Shown here: positions 1 to 8,247 of the stretch, one piece after another | Layout: each line of letters begins with the position of its first letter | Position numbering within the stretch: the first letter of the stretch is position 1 | NCBI RefSeq assembly: GCF_029714945.1 | Contig: NZ_CP121634.1 | Location: forward strand, 2,873,001-2,937,000 | Length of the DNA stretch: 64,000 nt | From: Bradyrhizobium sp. CIAT3101 | GTDB taxonomy: Bacteria; Pseudomonadota; Alphaproteobacteria; Rhizobiales; Xanthobacteraceae | Direction of reading: 5' to 3' | The notes under the pieces: model-generated | Database searches by the model: none | Told to the model about the DNA's origin: nothing | What the model saw: only the letters and a program-made list of their open reading frames with translations | Translations under genes and position numbers: made by a program

Positions 1-1
1 A

Positions 2-1501
2 TGGTGGCGGCGGCGGTGGAAGATCTCCAGCGCGGTCGACCCGATCGAGGCCAATGCGCTGCGCGGCGGCAATCTGTCGATGCGCGACAGCGTGGTGGTG
101 TCGAGCCAGACCTTGATCTCGAACGGCTGCGGTGCCTCGGTCGGACTCGAGGCCGGCTACACCCAGATCGGCTCGGGCATCGCCTCGCTGTTTGGCAAAT
201 TCTTTAATCTCCGGCGCAACGATTTGCGCCTGATCGTGGGCTGCGGCGCGGCGGCGGCGATCGCGGCGGCCTTCGGCGCGCCGATCACCGGCGCCTTCTA
301 CGCCTGCGAGCTGATCGTCGGCGTCTATTCGGTCGGCAGCGCGGCCCCCATCCTGGCAGCCTCGCTCGCCGGCGCGCTGACCGCGCAATGGCTCGGTGGC
401 GCGCCTTACTCCCTCGAAATCCCGAAGGTCAGCGCCGTCGGCGTCGAGCAATATCTGGCGCTGATCGGGCTTGCGCTCGTCACCAGCGGCGTCGGCATCG
501 CCGTGATGCGCTCGTCCTCGATGTTCGAACGGCTGTTCAAATGGCTGCCGGTCTGGCTGCGCCCGGTGATCGGCGGCCTCATCGTCGGCGGTTTCGCCAT
601 CGTCACGCCGCAGGTGCTGGCGGCGGGCCACGGCGCCATGGTGCTCGACCTCTTCCACGAGATGACGATCGGCCTGATCGCGATCATCATCGCGCTGAAG
701 GTGACGGCCTGCCTGATCTCGCTGGCATCAGGTTTCCGTGGCGGGCTCTTTTTCGCCTCGCTGTTCGTCGGCAGCCTGATCGGGAAGTTTTTCTCGGCGG
801 TGCTGCTGTTGATCAGTCCGAACTTCGTGATCAATCCGCTGGTGGCGATGCTGACCGGCATGGCGACGCTCGGCGTCGCCATCGTCGGCGGTCCCCTGAC
901 CATGTCGTTCCTCGTGCTCGAGATGACCCGCAATGTCGACGTCACCGCCGTGGTGCTGGCCGGTTGCATCGTCACCTCGATCTGCGTGCGCTTCATGTTC
1001 GGCCACTCGTTCTCGACCTGGCGCTTGCATCTGCGCGGCGAGACCATCCGCAGCGCCAACGACGTCGGCTGGCTGCGCAACCTCACCGTCGAGCGGCTGA
1101 TGCGCTCCGACGTCGGCAAGGTGCCGTCGAGCACCACGATCGCCGCGACGCGCCGGGAGTTCGCCTTGGGATCGCGGCCCGGCATCGTCATCGTCAACAA
1201 TGCTGACGAATATGTCGGCCTCGTGCTGCTGCCCGATTTGTTCTCCAGCGATCTCGACACCATCGCCGACGACATCCAGGTCATCGAGCTCGCGCGCCTG
1301 ACCGAGATCGTGCTGATCCCGGAGATGAACGTGAAGAGCGCGATGGCGGTGTTCGACGAGGCGGAAGCCGAAATGCTGGCGGTGGTCGATTCCACCGACA
1401 GCCGCAAGGTGGTCGGTTTCCTGACCGAGACCTTCGCCCGCCGCCGCTATGTCGAGGAGATCGACAAGGCCACGCGCGGCGTGCTGGGCGCGTTGTCATA
1501 A
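2..1501 (+). CDS. ClC-family chloride channel/transporter with C-terminal CBS pair (5' end cut by window)
   Basis: The reading frame is already open at base 2, so the true start lies upstream. ClC proteins are membrane Cl- channels or Cl-/H+ antiporters. The visible part has the GLEAGYTQIGSG segment, which corresponds to the GREGP selectivity motif and keeps the gating-type Glu. Further on, GFRGGLFFASLFVG matches the conserved GGxFxPxxxxG region. Many hydrophobic helices occupy the first two thirds. The last roughly 130 residues look like two CBS domains (VERLMRSDVGKVP; MNVKSAMAVFDEAEAE), which bind nucleotides in relatives. Transport mode (channel or antiporter) cannot be decided from this fragment. 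Confidence 0.9.
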   Translation, partial: WWRRRWKISSAVDPIEANALRGGNLSMRDSVVVSSQTLISNGCGASVGLEAGYTQIGSGIASLFGKFFNLRRNDLRLIVGCGAAAAIAAAFGAPITGAFYACELIVGVYSVGSAAPILAASLAGALTAQWLGGAPYSLEIPKVSAVGVEQYLALIGLALVTSGVGIAVMRSSSMFERLFKWLPVWLRPVIGGLIVGGFAIVTPQVLAAGHGAMVLDLFHEMTIGLIAIIIALKVTACLISLASGFRGGLFFASLFVGSLIGKFFSAVLLLISPNFVINPLVAMLTGMATLGVAIVGGPLTMSFLVLEMTRNVDVTAVVLAGCIVTSICVRFMFGHSFSTWRLHLRGETIRSANDVGWLRNLTVERLMRSDVGKVPSSTTIAATRREFALGSRPGIVIVNNADEYVGLVLLPDLFSSDLDTIADDIQVIELARLTEIVLIPEMNVKSAMAVFDEAEAEMLAVVDSTDSRKVVGFLTETFARRRYVEEIDKATRGVLGALS

Positions 1502-1640
1502 AGCGCGCGCCCCAGACAGATCAGGATGGCAAGTTGACGCTGGCACGCGCAGCGGACTTGCCAGATCGTTCACAACCTCTAGGCTAGGGATGGACGGCCG
1601 GGCCAGTGCCTTGGCCGCATTCAGCGACGAGGGACGTGCG

Positions 1641-2960
1641 ATGTCGGACACGCTTCGCCTGTTGCTTGCTTTGCTCGAACTCGGGCCCCGGTTGAAGGAT
1701 CTGCTGGGCGACAAATGGCCCGCTTACGGCGAGGAATTGCAGGAGCTCGCCGCGCGCGCCGGCCAGGGCGAGGATCCGGCCAAGCTTCGCCAGTCGCTCG
1801 ATCTCTTGGTCGTGCGGCTGCTCGCCGAACCCCCGGCGATGGAACTCGTCGAACGCGTGATGGCAGACATGGCAGCGCCCGTTGCCACCAGGGAGACCGT
1901 GACCCGTCGCGGCCGCGTGTCGCCGCCCGTCGTCCTTGATACCGTCCGGCCGACCACGGATGAGACAACCGGCGTCGTCACCATCCCCGTCTTCTACGGC
2001 ACCGATCGCGCCAGAGGCGACGACACGCCGGCGCATTATTTCGGCGGCGCGCGAGGCACGCTGTCCCTGGGCGTCGCAGAGGTCAGCGTGCCCACGCGCG
2101 GCCGCGACCTCGGCGAACTCACCAGCCCGAGCTGGTGGCGTCTCGAACTCTCGGCCAATCCCGAAAAGCACGTGATTCTCAAAACTGTCGCCGCGCTTGG
2201 CCGGGATGCCTTCGTCACGAGCCTGAAGGACTCGCTTGCCGCTGCGAGCGAGCATGACGTCCTGATCTTCGTGCACGGCTACAACGTGACGTTCGACGAT
2301 GCGGCGCGGCGGGCCGGGCAGCTTGCAGTCGATCTGAAATTTGCAGGCCGGACGCTGCTGTACAGCTGGGCGTCGGCGGCCGACACCAAGAAATACACCG
2401 TGGACGAGAGCACGATCGACTGGTCGCGCGATCATTTCGAGGCGTTCCTCCAACTCGTGCTTGGCGAGGTCGGGGCCGGCAAGGTTCACATCATCGCCCA
2501 CAGCATGGGCAATCGCGCGGTCATCAACACGCTCGAACGCGTCACCTCCTGGCAGTTGCCGGCCGGCGCCGCAAAGCTCGGCCAGATCATCTTCGCCGCG
2601 CCCGACATCGACCGCGATCGCTTCGTCCAGCTCGCCGCGAAATTCAAGGGTTGCGCGGCGCGTGTCACGCTCTATGCCTCGTCCCGCGATGTGGCGTTGC
2701 TGGCCTCGAAATTCGTGCACGGCTATCCCCGGGCAGGCGAGGCCGGCGATGCCCTGACGGTGGTCGACGGCATCGATACGATCGATGCGTCGCTGGTCGA
2801 CACCAGCCTGGTCGGCCTGCATCACTCCTATTTCGGCGAGAAGCGTTCGATCCTCAACGACATGTTCAATCTGATCGTGCAGCAGCTCGCGCCCGACCAG
2901 CGCTTCGACCTCCAGGCCTCAGGCGATGCGCTCCGAAAGTACTGGAGCTACAGAGCCTAG
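1641..2960 (+). CDS. Alpha/beta hydrolase of DUF900 type
   Basis: A 439-residue protein. The first 110 residues are a helical region of unknown role. From about residue 110 it follows the DUF900 family: VFYGTDR opening, FVHGYNVTFDDAARR (oxyanion/strand-3 region) and HIIAHSMGN, the nucleophile-elbow Ser. A C-terminal His is available in the GLHHSYFGE segment. The substrate is unknown; the family includes esterase/lipase-like enzymes. The start at 1641 follows a GAGGGA ribosome site. An in-frame ATG at 1590 is possible but has a poorer site. There is no signal peptide. It lies downstream of the ClC gene and converges with the MFS gene, ending 4 bp before the latter's stop. Confidence 0.85.
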   Translation: MSDTLRLLLALLELGPRLKDLLGDKWPAYGEELQELAARAGQGEDPAKLRQSLDLLVVRLLAEPPAMELVERVMADMAAPVATRETVTRRGRVSPPVVLDTVRPTTDETTGVVTIPVFYGTDRARGDDTPAHYFGGARGTLSLGVAEVSVPTRGRDLGELTSPSWWRLELSANPEKHVILKTVAALGRDAFVTSLKDSLAAASEHDVLIFVHGYNVTFDDAARRAGQLAVDLKFAGRTLLYSWASAADTKKYTVDESTIDWSRDHFEAFLQLVLGEVGAGKVHIIAHSMGNRAVINTLERVTSWQLPAGAAKLGQIIFAAPDIDRDRFVQLAAKFKGCAARVTLYASSRDVALLASKFVHGYPRAGEAGDALTVVDGIDTIDASLVDTSLVGLHHSYFGEKRSILNDMFNLIVQQLAPDQRFDLQASGDALRKYWSYRA

Positions 2961-2964
2961 AAAT

Positions 2965-4203
2965 TCACTCCAGCTTGTCCACCTCGCGCAGCACCGGAAA
3001 CAGCTTCATCCAGAGCAGCGCGATCGCGATGGTGCCGAGGCCGCCGAGCGCGGCGGCCGGCATCGCGCCGAGCAGCGCCGCCGCCATGCCGCTCTCGAAT
3101 TCGCCAAGCTGGTTGGAGGCGTTGATGAACAGGAAGTTGACGGCGCCGACGCGGCCGCGCATCGCATCGGGCGTCGCCAGCTGCACCAGCGCGACACGGA
3201 CGACGACACTGATGGTGTCGGCCGCACCCATCGCGGCGAGCGCGATCACCGAGAGCCAGATGTTGCGCGACAGCGCGAACACGATGGTCGCGAGCCCGAA
3301 GGCGATCACCGCCTGGAACATTCGTAGACCTGCGCGCCGAGCGATCGGATGGCGTGCGATCACCGCGGTCATGCAGAGCGCGCCGACCGCGGGCGCTGCG
3401 CGCATCACGCCGAGCGCCCAGGGACCGGCCTGCAAGATGTCCTTGGCATAGATCGGCAGCAGCGCGGTGGCGCCGCCGAGCAGGACCGCAAACAGGTCGA
3501 GCGAGATCGTGCCGAGGATCGCCGGGTTGTTGCGCACGAAATGAAGGCCGGCGAAGAGTCCGTCGATGCTTTCGTGCTCGGAAGACGCCGTTCGCTCGAC
3601 ACGGATCAGACCGCTGAGGCCGCAGGCGATCAGGGACAGCACTGCCATCAGCGTGAACGGCGCGCTCGGCGACAATGCATAGGCCAGGCCGCCAACGGCC
3701 GGGCCGCCGATGGTCGCGACCTGCCAGGTGCCGGTCGACAGTGCAGTCGCGCGTTGCAGCATGCCGTCAGGTGCAACAGCCGGCAGCAGCGCCGACGAGG
3801 CCGGAGCCTCAAAGGCGCCGCACAGTCCGAAGACGCCGAGTACGATGAAGATCTCGGGCGCGATCAACGTCCCCGTGAGCAGTCGCATGGCGAGGTAGCC
3901 GGCTGCCAGGCCCTGTGTCAGCTCGCAGAGCTGGACAATGCGGCGGCGGTCGTAGCGGTCGGCAGCGTGTCCGGCGACGAACACGAGCAGCGCGCTCGGA
4001 ATGAACTGCACCAGACCGGCGAGGCCGAGATAGAAGGCGCTGCCGGTCAGCGCATAGATCTGCCAGCCCACGGCGACCGTGGCGACCTGATAGGAGAATT
4101 CCGACAGGGTGCGCGAGGCGATATAGAGCAGCAGTGGTGGGTGTCGCGACAGCGCGACCGGTGAAGACGAAAATGTGGAAGCTTGATCCAAGGGAATAGG
4201 CAT
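2965..4203 (-). CDS. MFS transporter, MFS_3/EntS-like exporter
   Basis: A 412-residue integral membrane protein with about 12 hydrophobic helices. The helix 2-3 loop carries the MFS signature GHAADRYDRRRIVQ. The pattern (SRTLSEFSYQVATVAVGWQIY at the N-terminus, EAPASSALLPAVAP after helix 4) resembles the MFS_3 group that includes the enterobactin exporter EntS. The natural substrate cannot be named. The gene is monocistronic on the minus strand and converges with the hydrolase gene at 2960. Confidence 0.88.
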   Translation of the reverse strand: MPIPLDQASTFSSSPVALSRHPPLLLYIASRTLSEFSYQVATVAVGWQIYALTGSAFYLGLAGLVQFIPSALLVFVAGHAADRYDRRRIVQLCELTQGLAAGYLAMRLLTGTLIAPEIFIVLGVFGLCGAFEAPASSALLPAVAPDGMLQRATALSTGTWQVATIGGPAVGGLAYALSPSAPFTLMAVLSLIACGLSGLIRVERTASSEHESIDGLFAGLHFVRNNPAILGTISLDLFAVLLGGATALLPIYAKDILQAGPWALGVMRAAPAVGALCMTAVIARHPIARRAGLRMFQAVIAFGLATIVFALSRNIWLSVIALAAMGAADTISVVVRVALVQLATPDAMRGRVGAVNFLFINASNQLGEFESGMAAALLGAMPAAALGGLGTIAIALLWMKLFPVLREVDKLE

Positions 4204-4481
4204 TCATGGCAGGACGCGTCAGTCACGTTGAACCCAAAAAATGGCATCGATTCCGACGGCGTCGGTTGATGCGTTGGTTCACGTGAACGCTTACGGCAGC
4301 CGAAAAACGGCGCGCCTGTTCATTATCCGCTCAGGTTGAATGGAGCAAGCTGGATTGGGCGGTTCAGTTTACAATCGTTCAAAGCGTGGCAGATTGCCGC
4401 GATCACGAAACCATTTCAGTGCTTTGCGCATTATCTATTGTTTCCATATCTCTTTTTTGGGCGCGAACAGAGGACGTTCAG

Positions 4482-4877
4482 ATGAGTGACAAGTCCGTGA
4501 ATTCGAAGGTCGGCCGCAGCACTGCGCTCGCCGCATTCGCCACTCTCGCCCTGGTCGCGGCGTCCGTATCGCCGTCGGCCGCTGCGTCCTCCACAGCGGC
4601 CAAAGCCTCGGCTGCGGCAGGTCAGGGCTCATCCAACGCCACCGATTTCAGCGCCGCGCGACGTCACCGCTATTATCGGCGCGGACCGAGCGCCGCCGGC
4701 CTTGCCTTCATGGGCGCCGCGGCCGGCCTGATCGGAGGCGCGATCGCCGAGAGCCGGCGCCAGGACTACTACGACAATTATTACTATGGCGGCCCGCGCT
4801 ATTATGGTGGCGGCCCGGGCTATTATGGGCCGGGCTACGGCTACGATGGCGGGCCACGCTACTACAATCCGTACTGA
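4482..4877 (+). CDS. Small exported Tyr/Gly-rich protein
   Basis: A 131-residue protein. It has a basic N-terminus and a hydrophobic stretch (TALAAFATLALVAASV) ending near ASA/AAAS, consistent with a Sec signal. A second small hydrophobic stretch (GLAFMGAAAGLIGGAIA) follows at about residues 72-88. The tail is rich in Tyr and Gly (YYGGPRYYGGGPGYYG), a low-complexity composition common in small rhizobial envelope proteins. The start at 4482 follows AGAGGACG; a longer in-frame start at 4386 is less likely. Function is unknown. The 278 bases before it hold only the divergent upstream regions of this gene and the MFS gene. Confidence 0.7.
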   Translation: MSDKSVNSKVGRSTALAAFATLALVAASVSPSAAASSTAAKASAAAGQGSSNATDFSAARRHRYYRRGPSAAGLAFMGAAAGLIGGAIAESRRQDYYDNYYYGGPRYYGGGPGYYGPGYGYDGGPRYYNPY

Positions 4878-5007
4878 CGGTTGCCCAACGGGCAAAACAC
4901 CTGCACGGCCTGTCAACCTTCGCCGGTAAGGGGCGATCGTACGTTGTCACTGATCGCGAGCCGGGCTTGCAGTGGACGCGGCAGCGTCGGCACGAGAGGT
5001 GCGGGCA

Positions 5008-5131
5008 GGATGGGCAAAGCGACTTGTCCGCCGTAGCTCGAAGAGCGAGGGCGGAAGCGTGCCCACGCATTTTGCGTTTCATCACCGGAATCGTGGGCAC
5101 GGCGCTTCGCGCCGTTGCCCACCCTACGGCA
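5008..5131. repeat. Intergenic palindromic repeat (GGGTGGGCAAAG family), copy 1
   Basis: The outer ends are GGATGGGCAAAG and GCCCACCCTACGG, an imperfect inverted repeat. Inside lies a second pair, GTGCCCAC / GTGGGCAC. The same outer and inner elements recur at 19859-19938, so this is a dispersed element, not a gene. I recognise the GTAGGGTGGGCAAA end from Bradyrhizobium intergenic regions. It sits between two short genes and could fold into a long hairpin. Confidence 0.75.
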
Positions 5132-5163
5132 CTGCGCGTTGCAGCCGCTCTACGCCTCCACCA

Positions 5164-5382
5164 TCACCGTCCCGCCGGCGCCGACATTGCGCCGTTGGCG
5201 TAGCGCGACCAGTCGGGGGCCGTTGGTTGCGATGGCCACATCGCTGCGTTGGAGTCGCGCGCCGATTGGCTGATGGGGGCAGGTTGCGCCTTGCGGACAT
5301 GATGGCGGTCGCTCGCCGCAGCGGTCTGGACGGTGACGGCAGCGATCAGAGCGGCGCTGAGAATCGTGGAAGTCTTTTCCAT
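5164..5382 (-). CDS. Small exported protein of unknown function
   Basis: A 72-residue protein. The start at 5382 is preceded by GGGAGA at good spacing. The N-terminus MEKTSTILSAALIAAVTVQ is a typical Sec signal with likely cleavage after TAAASA-like residues (VQTAAAS). The mature part is about 50 residues, polar, with WPSQPTAPDWSRYANGAMSA. The reading frame stays open further upstream, but that part looks non-coding. No family is recognised. It is a single gene, overlapping the edge of the repeat at its 3' side. Confidence 0.55.
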   Translation of the reverse strand: MEKTSTILSAALIAAVTVQTAAASDRHHVRKAQPAPISQSARDSNAAMWPSQPTAPDWSRYANGAMSAPAGR

Positions 5383-5627
5383 GGTTGTTTCTCCCGTGAC
5401 GACGTCCCGGTTGTCAGAAGTGTCATCGTCGTCACGCCTCACATGGCGATGCGGGCCGCCCGGCATCAGCAGCGCTGGCTTCACGATCGGTCGCGCCGCT
5501 TTCACGAAGGGGCGAGCAAGTTTTTTGGTCCAGGCTAAATATTCGGCAATCGCCCCACCGGGCCCGATGGACTTGACCCGCGCAATCCGGTTGAATGGGG
5601 TCAATGACGGTTTAAGGCCCGACAACG

Positions 5628-5903
5628 ATGTCGAAATATCTGCTGATCCTGCTGTTGATCGCGGCGCCGGCTGCGGCGCAGGTCAAATTGACTCCGAAAA
5701 CCTCGGCGGCGCATCCCGACCCCTGCGCGCCGATCGGGCGCACGGCCGACGGCAAGCTGGTCTATTCCATAAAATGCGAGAACCTGCCGGCGCCCGCGCC
5801 GCCGCCGCAGGCGGAACTGAAGGAGGCTCCCGCACCGGCTGCGGAGCCCGAGCCGGAGGTGCGGCGGAGCGGACTGTTCGGCTGGTCTTACGACCGCAGG
5901 TGA
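5628..5903 (+). CDS. Small secreted Pro/Ala-rich protein
   Basis: A 91-residue protein starting MSKYLLILLLIAAPAAAQ, a clear Sec signal with likely cleavage after AAA. The mature part contains two Cys (PDPCAPIG and SIKCENL), possibly a disulfide, followed by a Pro/Glu/Ala-rich stretch and a basic end. No family is recognised. It is followed by the purine cluster but shows no functional link to it. Confidence 0.6.
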   Translation: MSKYLLILLLIAAPAAAQVKLTPKTSAAHPDPCAPIGRTADGKLVYSIKCENLPAPAPPPQAELKEAPAPAAEPEPEVRRSGLFGWSYDRR

Positions 5904-6002
5904 GGGGCTCGGCGCCACTTGCGCGAAGCCCGCCGGAATGCTCTTTGCTTGCAGGTTCCCCGTGGGCCTCCGATCCCTTGGCCCCCGATCCAGAGAGATG
6001 AG

Positions 6003-6416
6003 ATGAGCAAACTCGTTATCCGCGCAGGCGATTTCACCTTCGACGCCCGCTTCGAGGAGCAGGCGGCGCCCAAGACCGTCGCGGCGTTCCGCAAGGCGCT
6101 GCCGTTCGAGAGCCACATCATCCATGTGCGCTGGAGCGGCGAAGGCGTCTGGATGCCGCTCGGCGATCTCGACTTCGGCGTCGGCTACGAGAACCACACC
6201 AGCTATCCCGCGCCGGGCCAGATCATCCTCTATCCCGGCGGCATCAGCGAAACCGAGATCCTGATGGCCTATGGCGGCGTCCACTTCGCCAGCAAGATGG
6301 GCCAGCTCGCCGGCAATCACTTCATCACGGTGACCTCGGGCCTCGAGAACCTGGCGACGCTGGGCAAGAGCGTGCTGTGGAAGGGCGCGCTGCCGATCCG
6401 CTTCGAGGAAGTCTGA
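6003..6416 (+). CDS. DUF3830 family, cyclophilin-like fold protein
   Basis: A 137-residue cytosolic protein without signal or membrane segment. The pattern (SKLVIRAGDFTFDARFEEQ, AAFRKALPFESHIIHVRWSGE, IILYPGG, AYGGVHF) matches DUF3830, whose solved members have a cyclophilin-like beta-barrel and no assigned reaction. The start at 6003 follows AGAGAGATGAG. Its stop TGA is directly followed by the GTG of the allantoinase gene, so the two are almost certainly co-translated. That coupling suggests a role in ureide or purine breakdown. A weak sigma-54-like sequence with GG-N10-GC spacing lies at 5935-5949 but is not called. Confidence 0.82.
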   Translation: MSKLVIRAGDFTFDARFEEQAAPKTVAAFRKALPFESHIIHVRWSGEGVWMPLGDLDFGVGYENHTSYPAPGQIILYPGGISETEILMAYGGVHFASKMGQLAGNHFITVTSGLENLATLGKSVLWKGALPIRFEEV

Positions 6417-7352
6417 GTGACTGATAGCAGCTACCCGCGCGATCTCCGCGGTTACGGCCGCAATCCGCCGCATCCGCAATGGCCCGGTAACGCGCGGGTC
6501 GCGGTGCAGTTCGTCGTCAATTTCGAGGAAGGCGGCGAGAACAACATTTTGCACGGAGACCGTGCATCGGAAGCGTTCCTGTCCGACGTGCTGGGCGCGC
6601 AGCCCTGGCCCGGCCAGCGCCACGCCAATATCGAATCCATGTTCGAATATGGTTCGCGCGCCGGCTTCTGGCGGCTGTGGCGGATGTTCAGCGAGCGGAA
6701 GTGGCCGACCACCGTGTTCGGTGTCGCCACGGCGCTGAAGCGCAATCCGGAAATCGTAGCTGCCATGACGGAGTCCGGCTGGGACATCGCGAGCCACAGC
6801 CTGAAATGGATCGAGCACAAGGACATGACGGAAGCGCAGGAGCGCGCCGAGATTGCCGAGTCGATCCGCGTCCATACCGAGGCCACTGGAGCGCGTCCGC
6901 TCGGCTGGTACACCGGGCGCTCCTCGATCAACACCAATCGGCTGCTGATGGAAGAGGGCGGCTTCCTCTATCTCTGCGATTCCTATGCCGATGATCTGCC
7001 CTATTGGGTCAAGGGCGCGAACGGCAAGCAGCTCATCATTCCCTATACGCTCGATGCCAACGACATGCGTTTCATCAACCCGCAAGGGTTTGCCGAAGGC
7101 GAGCAGTTCTACACCTATCTCAAAGATGCGTTCGACGTGCTCTATGCCGAAGGCGAGACCGCGCCGAAGATGATGTCGGTCGGCCTGCACTGCCGTCTCG
7201 CCGGCCGGCCCGGTCGCGCTGCTGGCCTGATCCGCTTTCTCGATTATATCGGCAAGCACGAGCGCGTCTGGGTGCCGACGCGGCTGCAGATCGCGCAGCA
7301 TTGGCACGACAAGCATGCGCATCTTGCCGCCGATGCGTTCGGGATCGGGTAA
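6417..7352 (+). CDS. puuE: Allantoinase, polysaccharide-deacetylase type
   Basis: A 311-residue enzyme of the NodB/polysaccharide deacetylase superfamily that hydrolyses (S)-allantoin to allantoate in the cytosol. Recognisable segments are YPRDLRGYGRNPPHPQWP at the N-terminus, VNFEEGGE, GFWRLWRMF, GWDIASHSLKW and GWYTGRSS, all characteristic of PuuE rather than the metal amidohydrolase AllB. Translation begins at GTG immediately after the DUF3830 stop. The HIU/OHCU fusion gene follows 7 bp downstream, so the three genes form an operon for the last ring-opening steps from 5-hydroxyisourate to allantoate. Confidence 0.93.
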   Translation: MTDSSYPRDLRGYGRNPPHPQWPGNARVAVQFVVNFEEGGENNILHGDRASEAFLSDVLGAQPWPGQRHANIESMFEYGSRAGFWRLWRMFSERKWPTTVFGVATALKRNPEIVAAMTESGWDIASHSLKWIEHKDMTEAQERAEIAESIRVHTEATGARPLGWYTGRSSINTNRLLMEEGGFLYLCDSYADDLPYWVKGANGKQLIIPYTLDANDMRFINPQGFAEGEQFYTYLKDAFDVLYAEGETAPKMMSVGLHCRLAGRPGRAAGLIRFLDYIGKHERVWVPTRLQIAQHWHDKHAHLAADAFGIG

Positions 7353-7359
7353 AGTCACG

Positions 7360-8247
7360 ATGGCGCAAATCTCGCTCGCCGACCTCAACGCCGCAAGCAA
7401 GGCCGACTTCGTCGCCGCGCTCGCCAACGTCGTCGAATATTCGCCCTGGATCGCCGAGCAGCTCGCAGCGCAGCGGCCGTTTGCCGGCGTCAACCAGCTG
7501 CATGCAGCACTGATTTCGGCGATACAGGCCGCCGAACCCGATGTGCAACTGGCACTGATCCGTGCGCATCCCGATCTCGCCAACAAGACCCAGCGCGCGG
7601 CGGGCCTGACGGCGGAATCGACCAGTGAGCAGAACAGCGCCGGCCTCGACCGGCTGTCGGAGGCGGAGTACGCCGCGTTCGAGCGCGTCAACAACGCCTA
7701 TCGCGAGAAATTCGGCATCCCCTACATCGTCTGCGTGCGCCGTCACACCAAGGATTCGGTGCTGAGCGACTTCGAGGTGCGCCTGCGCAACATTGCCAAG
7801 ACCGAGACGCGCCGCGCGATCGAGGAGATCGGCCGCATCTCGGCGCTGCGGCTCGATCAGCTCGTCGTCGCCGACGACAAGCTGAAGGTGCACGGCCGGC
7901 TCTCGACCCACGTGCTGGACAATCACGCCGGCAAGCCCGCGCCGGGCATTCCGGTCGAGCTCGTCGAGCTCGCTGCGCTCGGCGAGAGCCGCGTCATCGC
8001 GCGCACGGTCACCAATGCGGATGGCCGTACCGATCAACCGCTGATCGGCGGTCGCCCGCTGCCGATCGGCCGTTACGAGCTCCGCTTCCGCGTCGCCACA
8101 TATTACGCCGAGCGCAACGTGCCGCTGTCAGATCCGCCGTTCCTCGACGAGATCCCGCTGCGCTTCGCGATCAGCGAGCCGGAGGCGCACTACCACGTGC
8201 CACTGCTGGTGACACCCTGGAGCTATTCGACGTATCGCGGGAGCTAG
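7360..8247 (+). CDS. OHCU decarboxylase fused to 5-hydroxyisourate hydrolase
   Basis: A 295-residue bifunctional protein. Residues about 1-165 are UraD-like: HPDLANK with catalytic-type His70, and SEQNSAGLD with Glu90. Residues about 175-295 are UraH (transthyretin-like): LSTHVLDNHAGKPA with His184, and the C-terminal YRGS signature. UraH converts 5-hydroxyisourate to OHCU and UraD converts OHCU to (S)-allantoin, so the fusion channels two consecutive unstable intermediates. Neither domain is truncated and no stop separates them. The start at 7360 lies 7 bp after puuE. The gene converges with the purine hydroxylase gene and the two stop codons overlap by 4 bp. Confidence 0.93.
   Translation: MAQISLADLNAASKADFVAALANVVEYSPWIAEQLAAQRPFAGVNQLHAALISAIQAAEPDVQLALIRAHPDLANKTQRAAGLTAESTSEQNSAGLDRLSEAEYAAFERVNNAYREKFGIPYIVCVRRHTKDSVLSDFEVRLRNIAKTETRRAIEEIGRISALRLDQLVVADDKLKVHGRLSTHVLDNHAGKPAPGIPVELVELAALGESRVIARTVTNADGRTDQPLIGGRPLPIGRYELRFRVATYYAERNVPLSDPPFLDEIPLRFAISEPEAHYHVPLLVTPWSYSTYRGS

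Noticed and set aside
1584..2825. Long minus-strand open frame (413 codons) opposite the DUF900 hydrolase gene
   Set aside because: High-GC DNA gives long antisense frames; composition is Arg/Gly/His-rich and it mirrors a clear gene.
5935..5949. Weak sigma-54-like site before the DUF3830 gene
   Set aside because: Spacing is right but three -24 positions differ; not enough to call.
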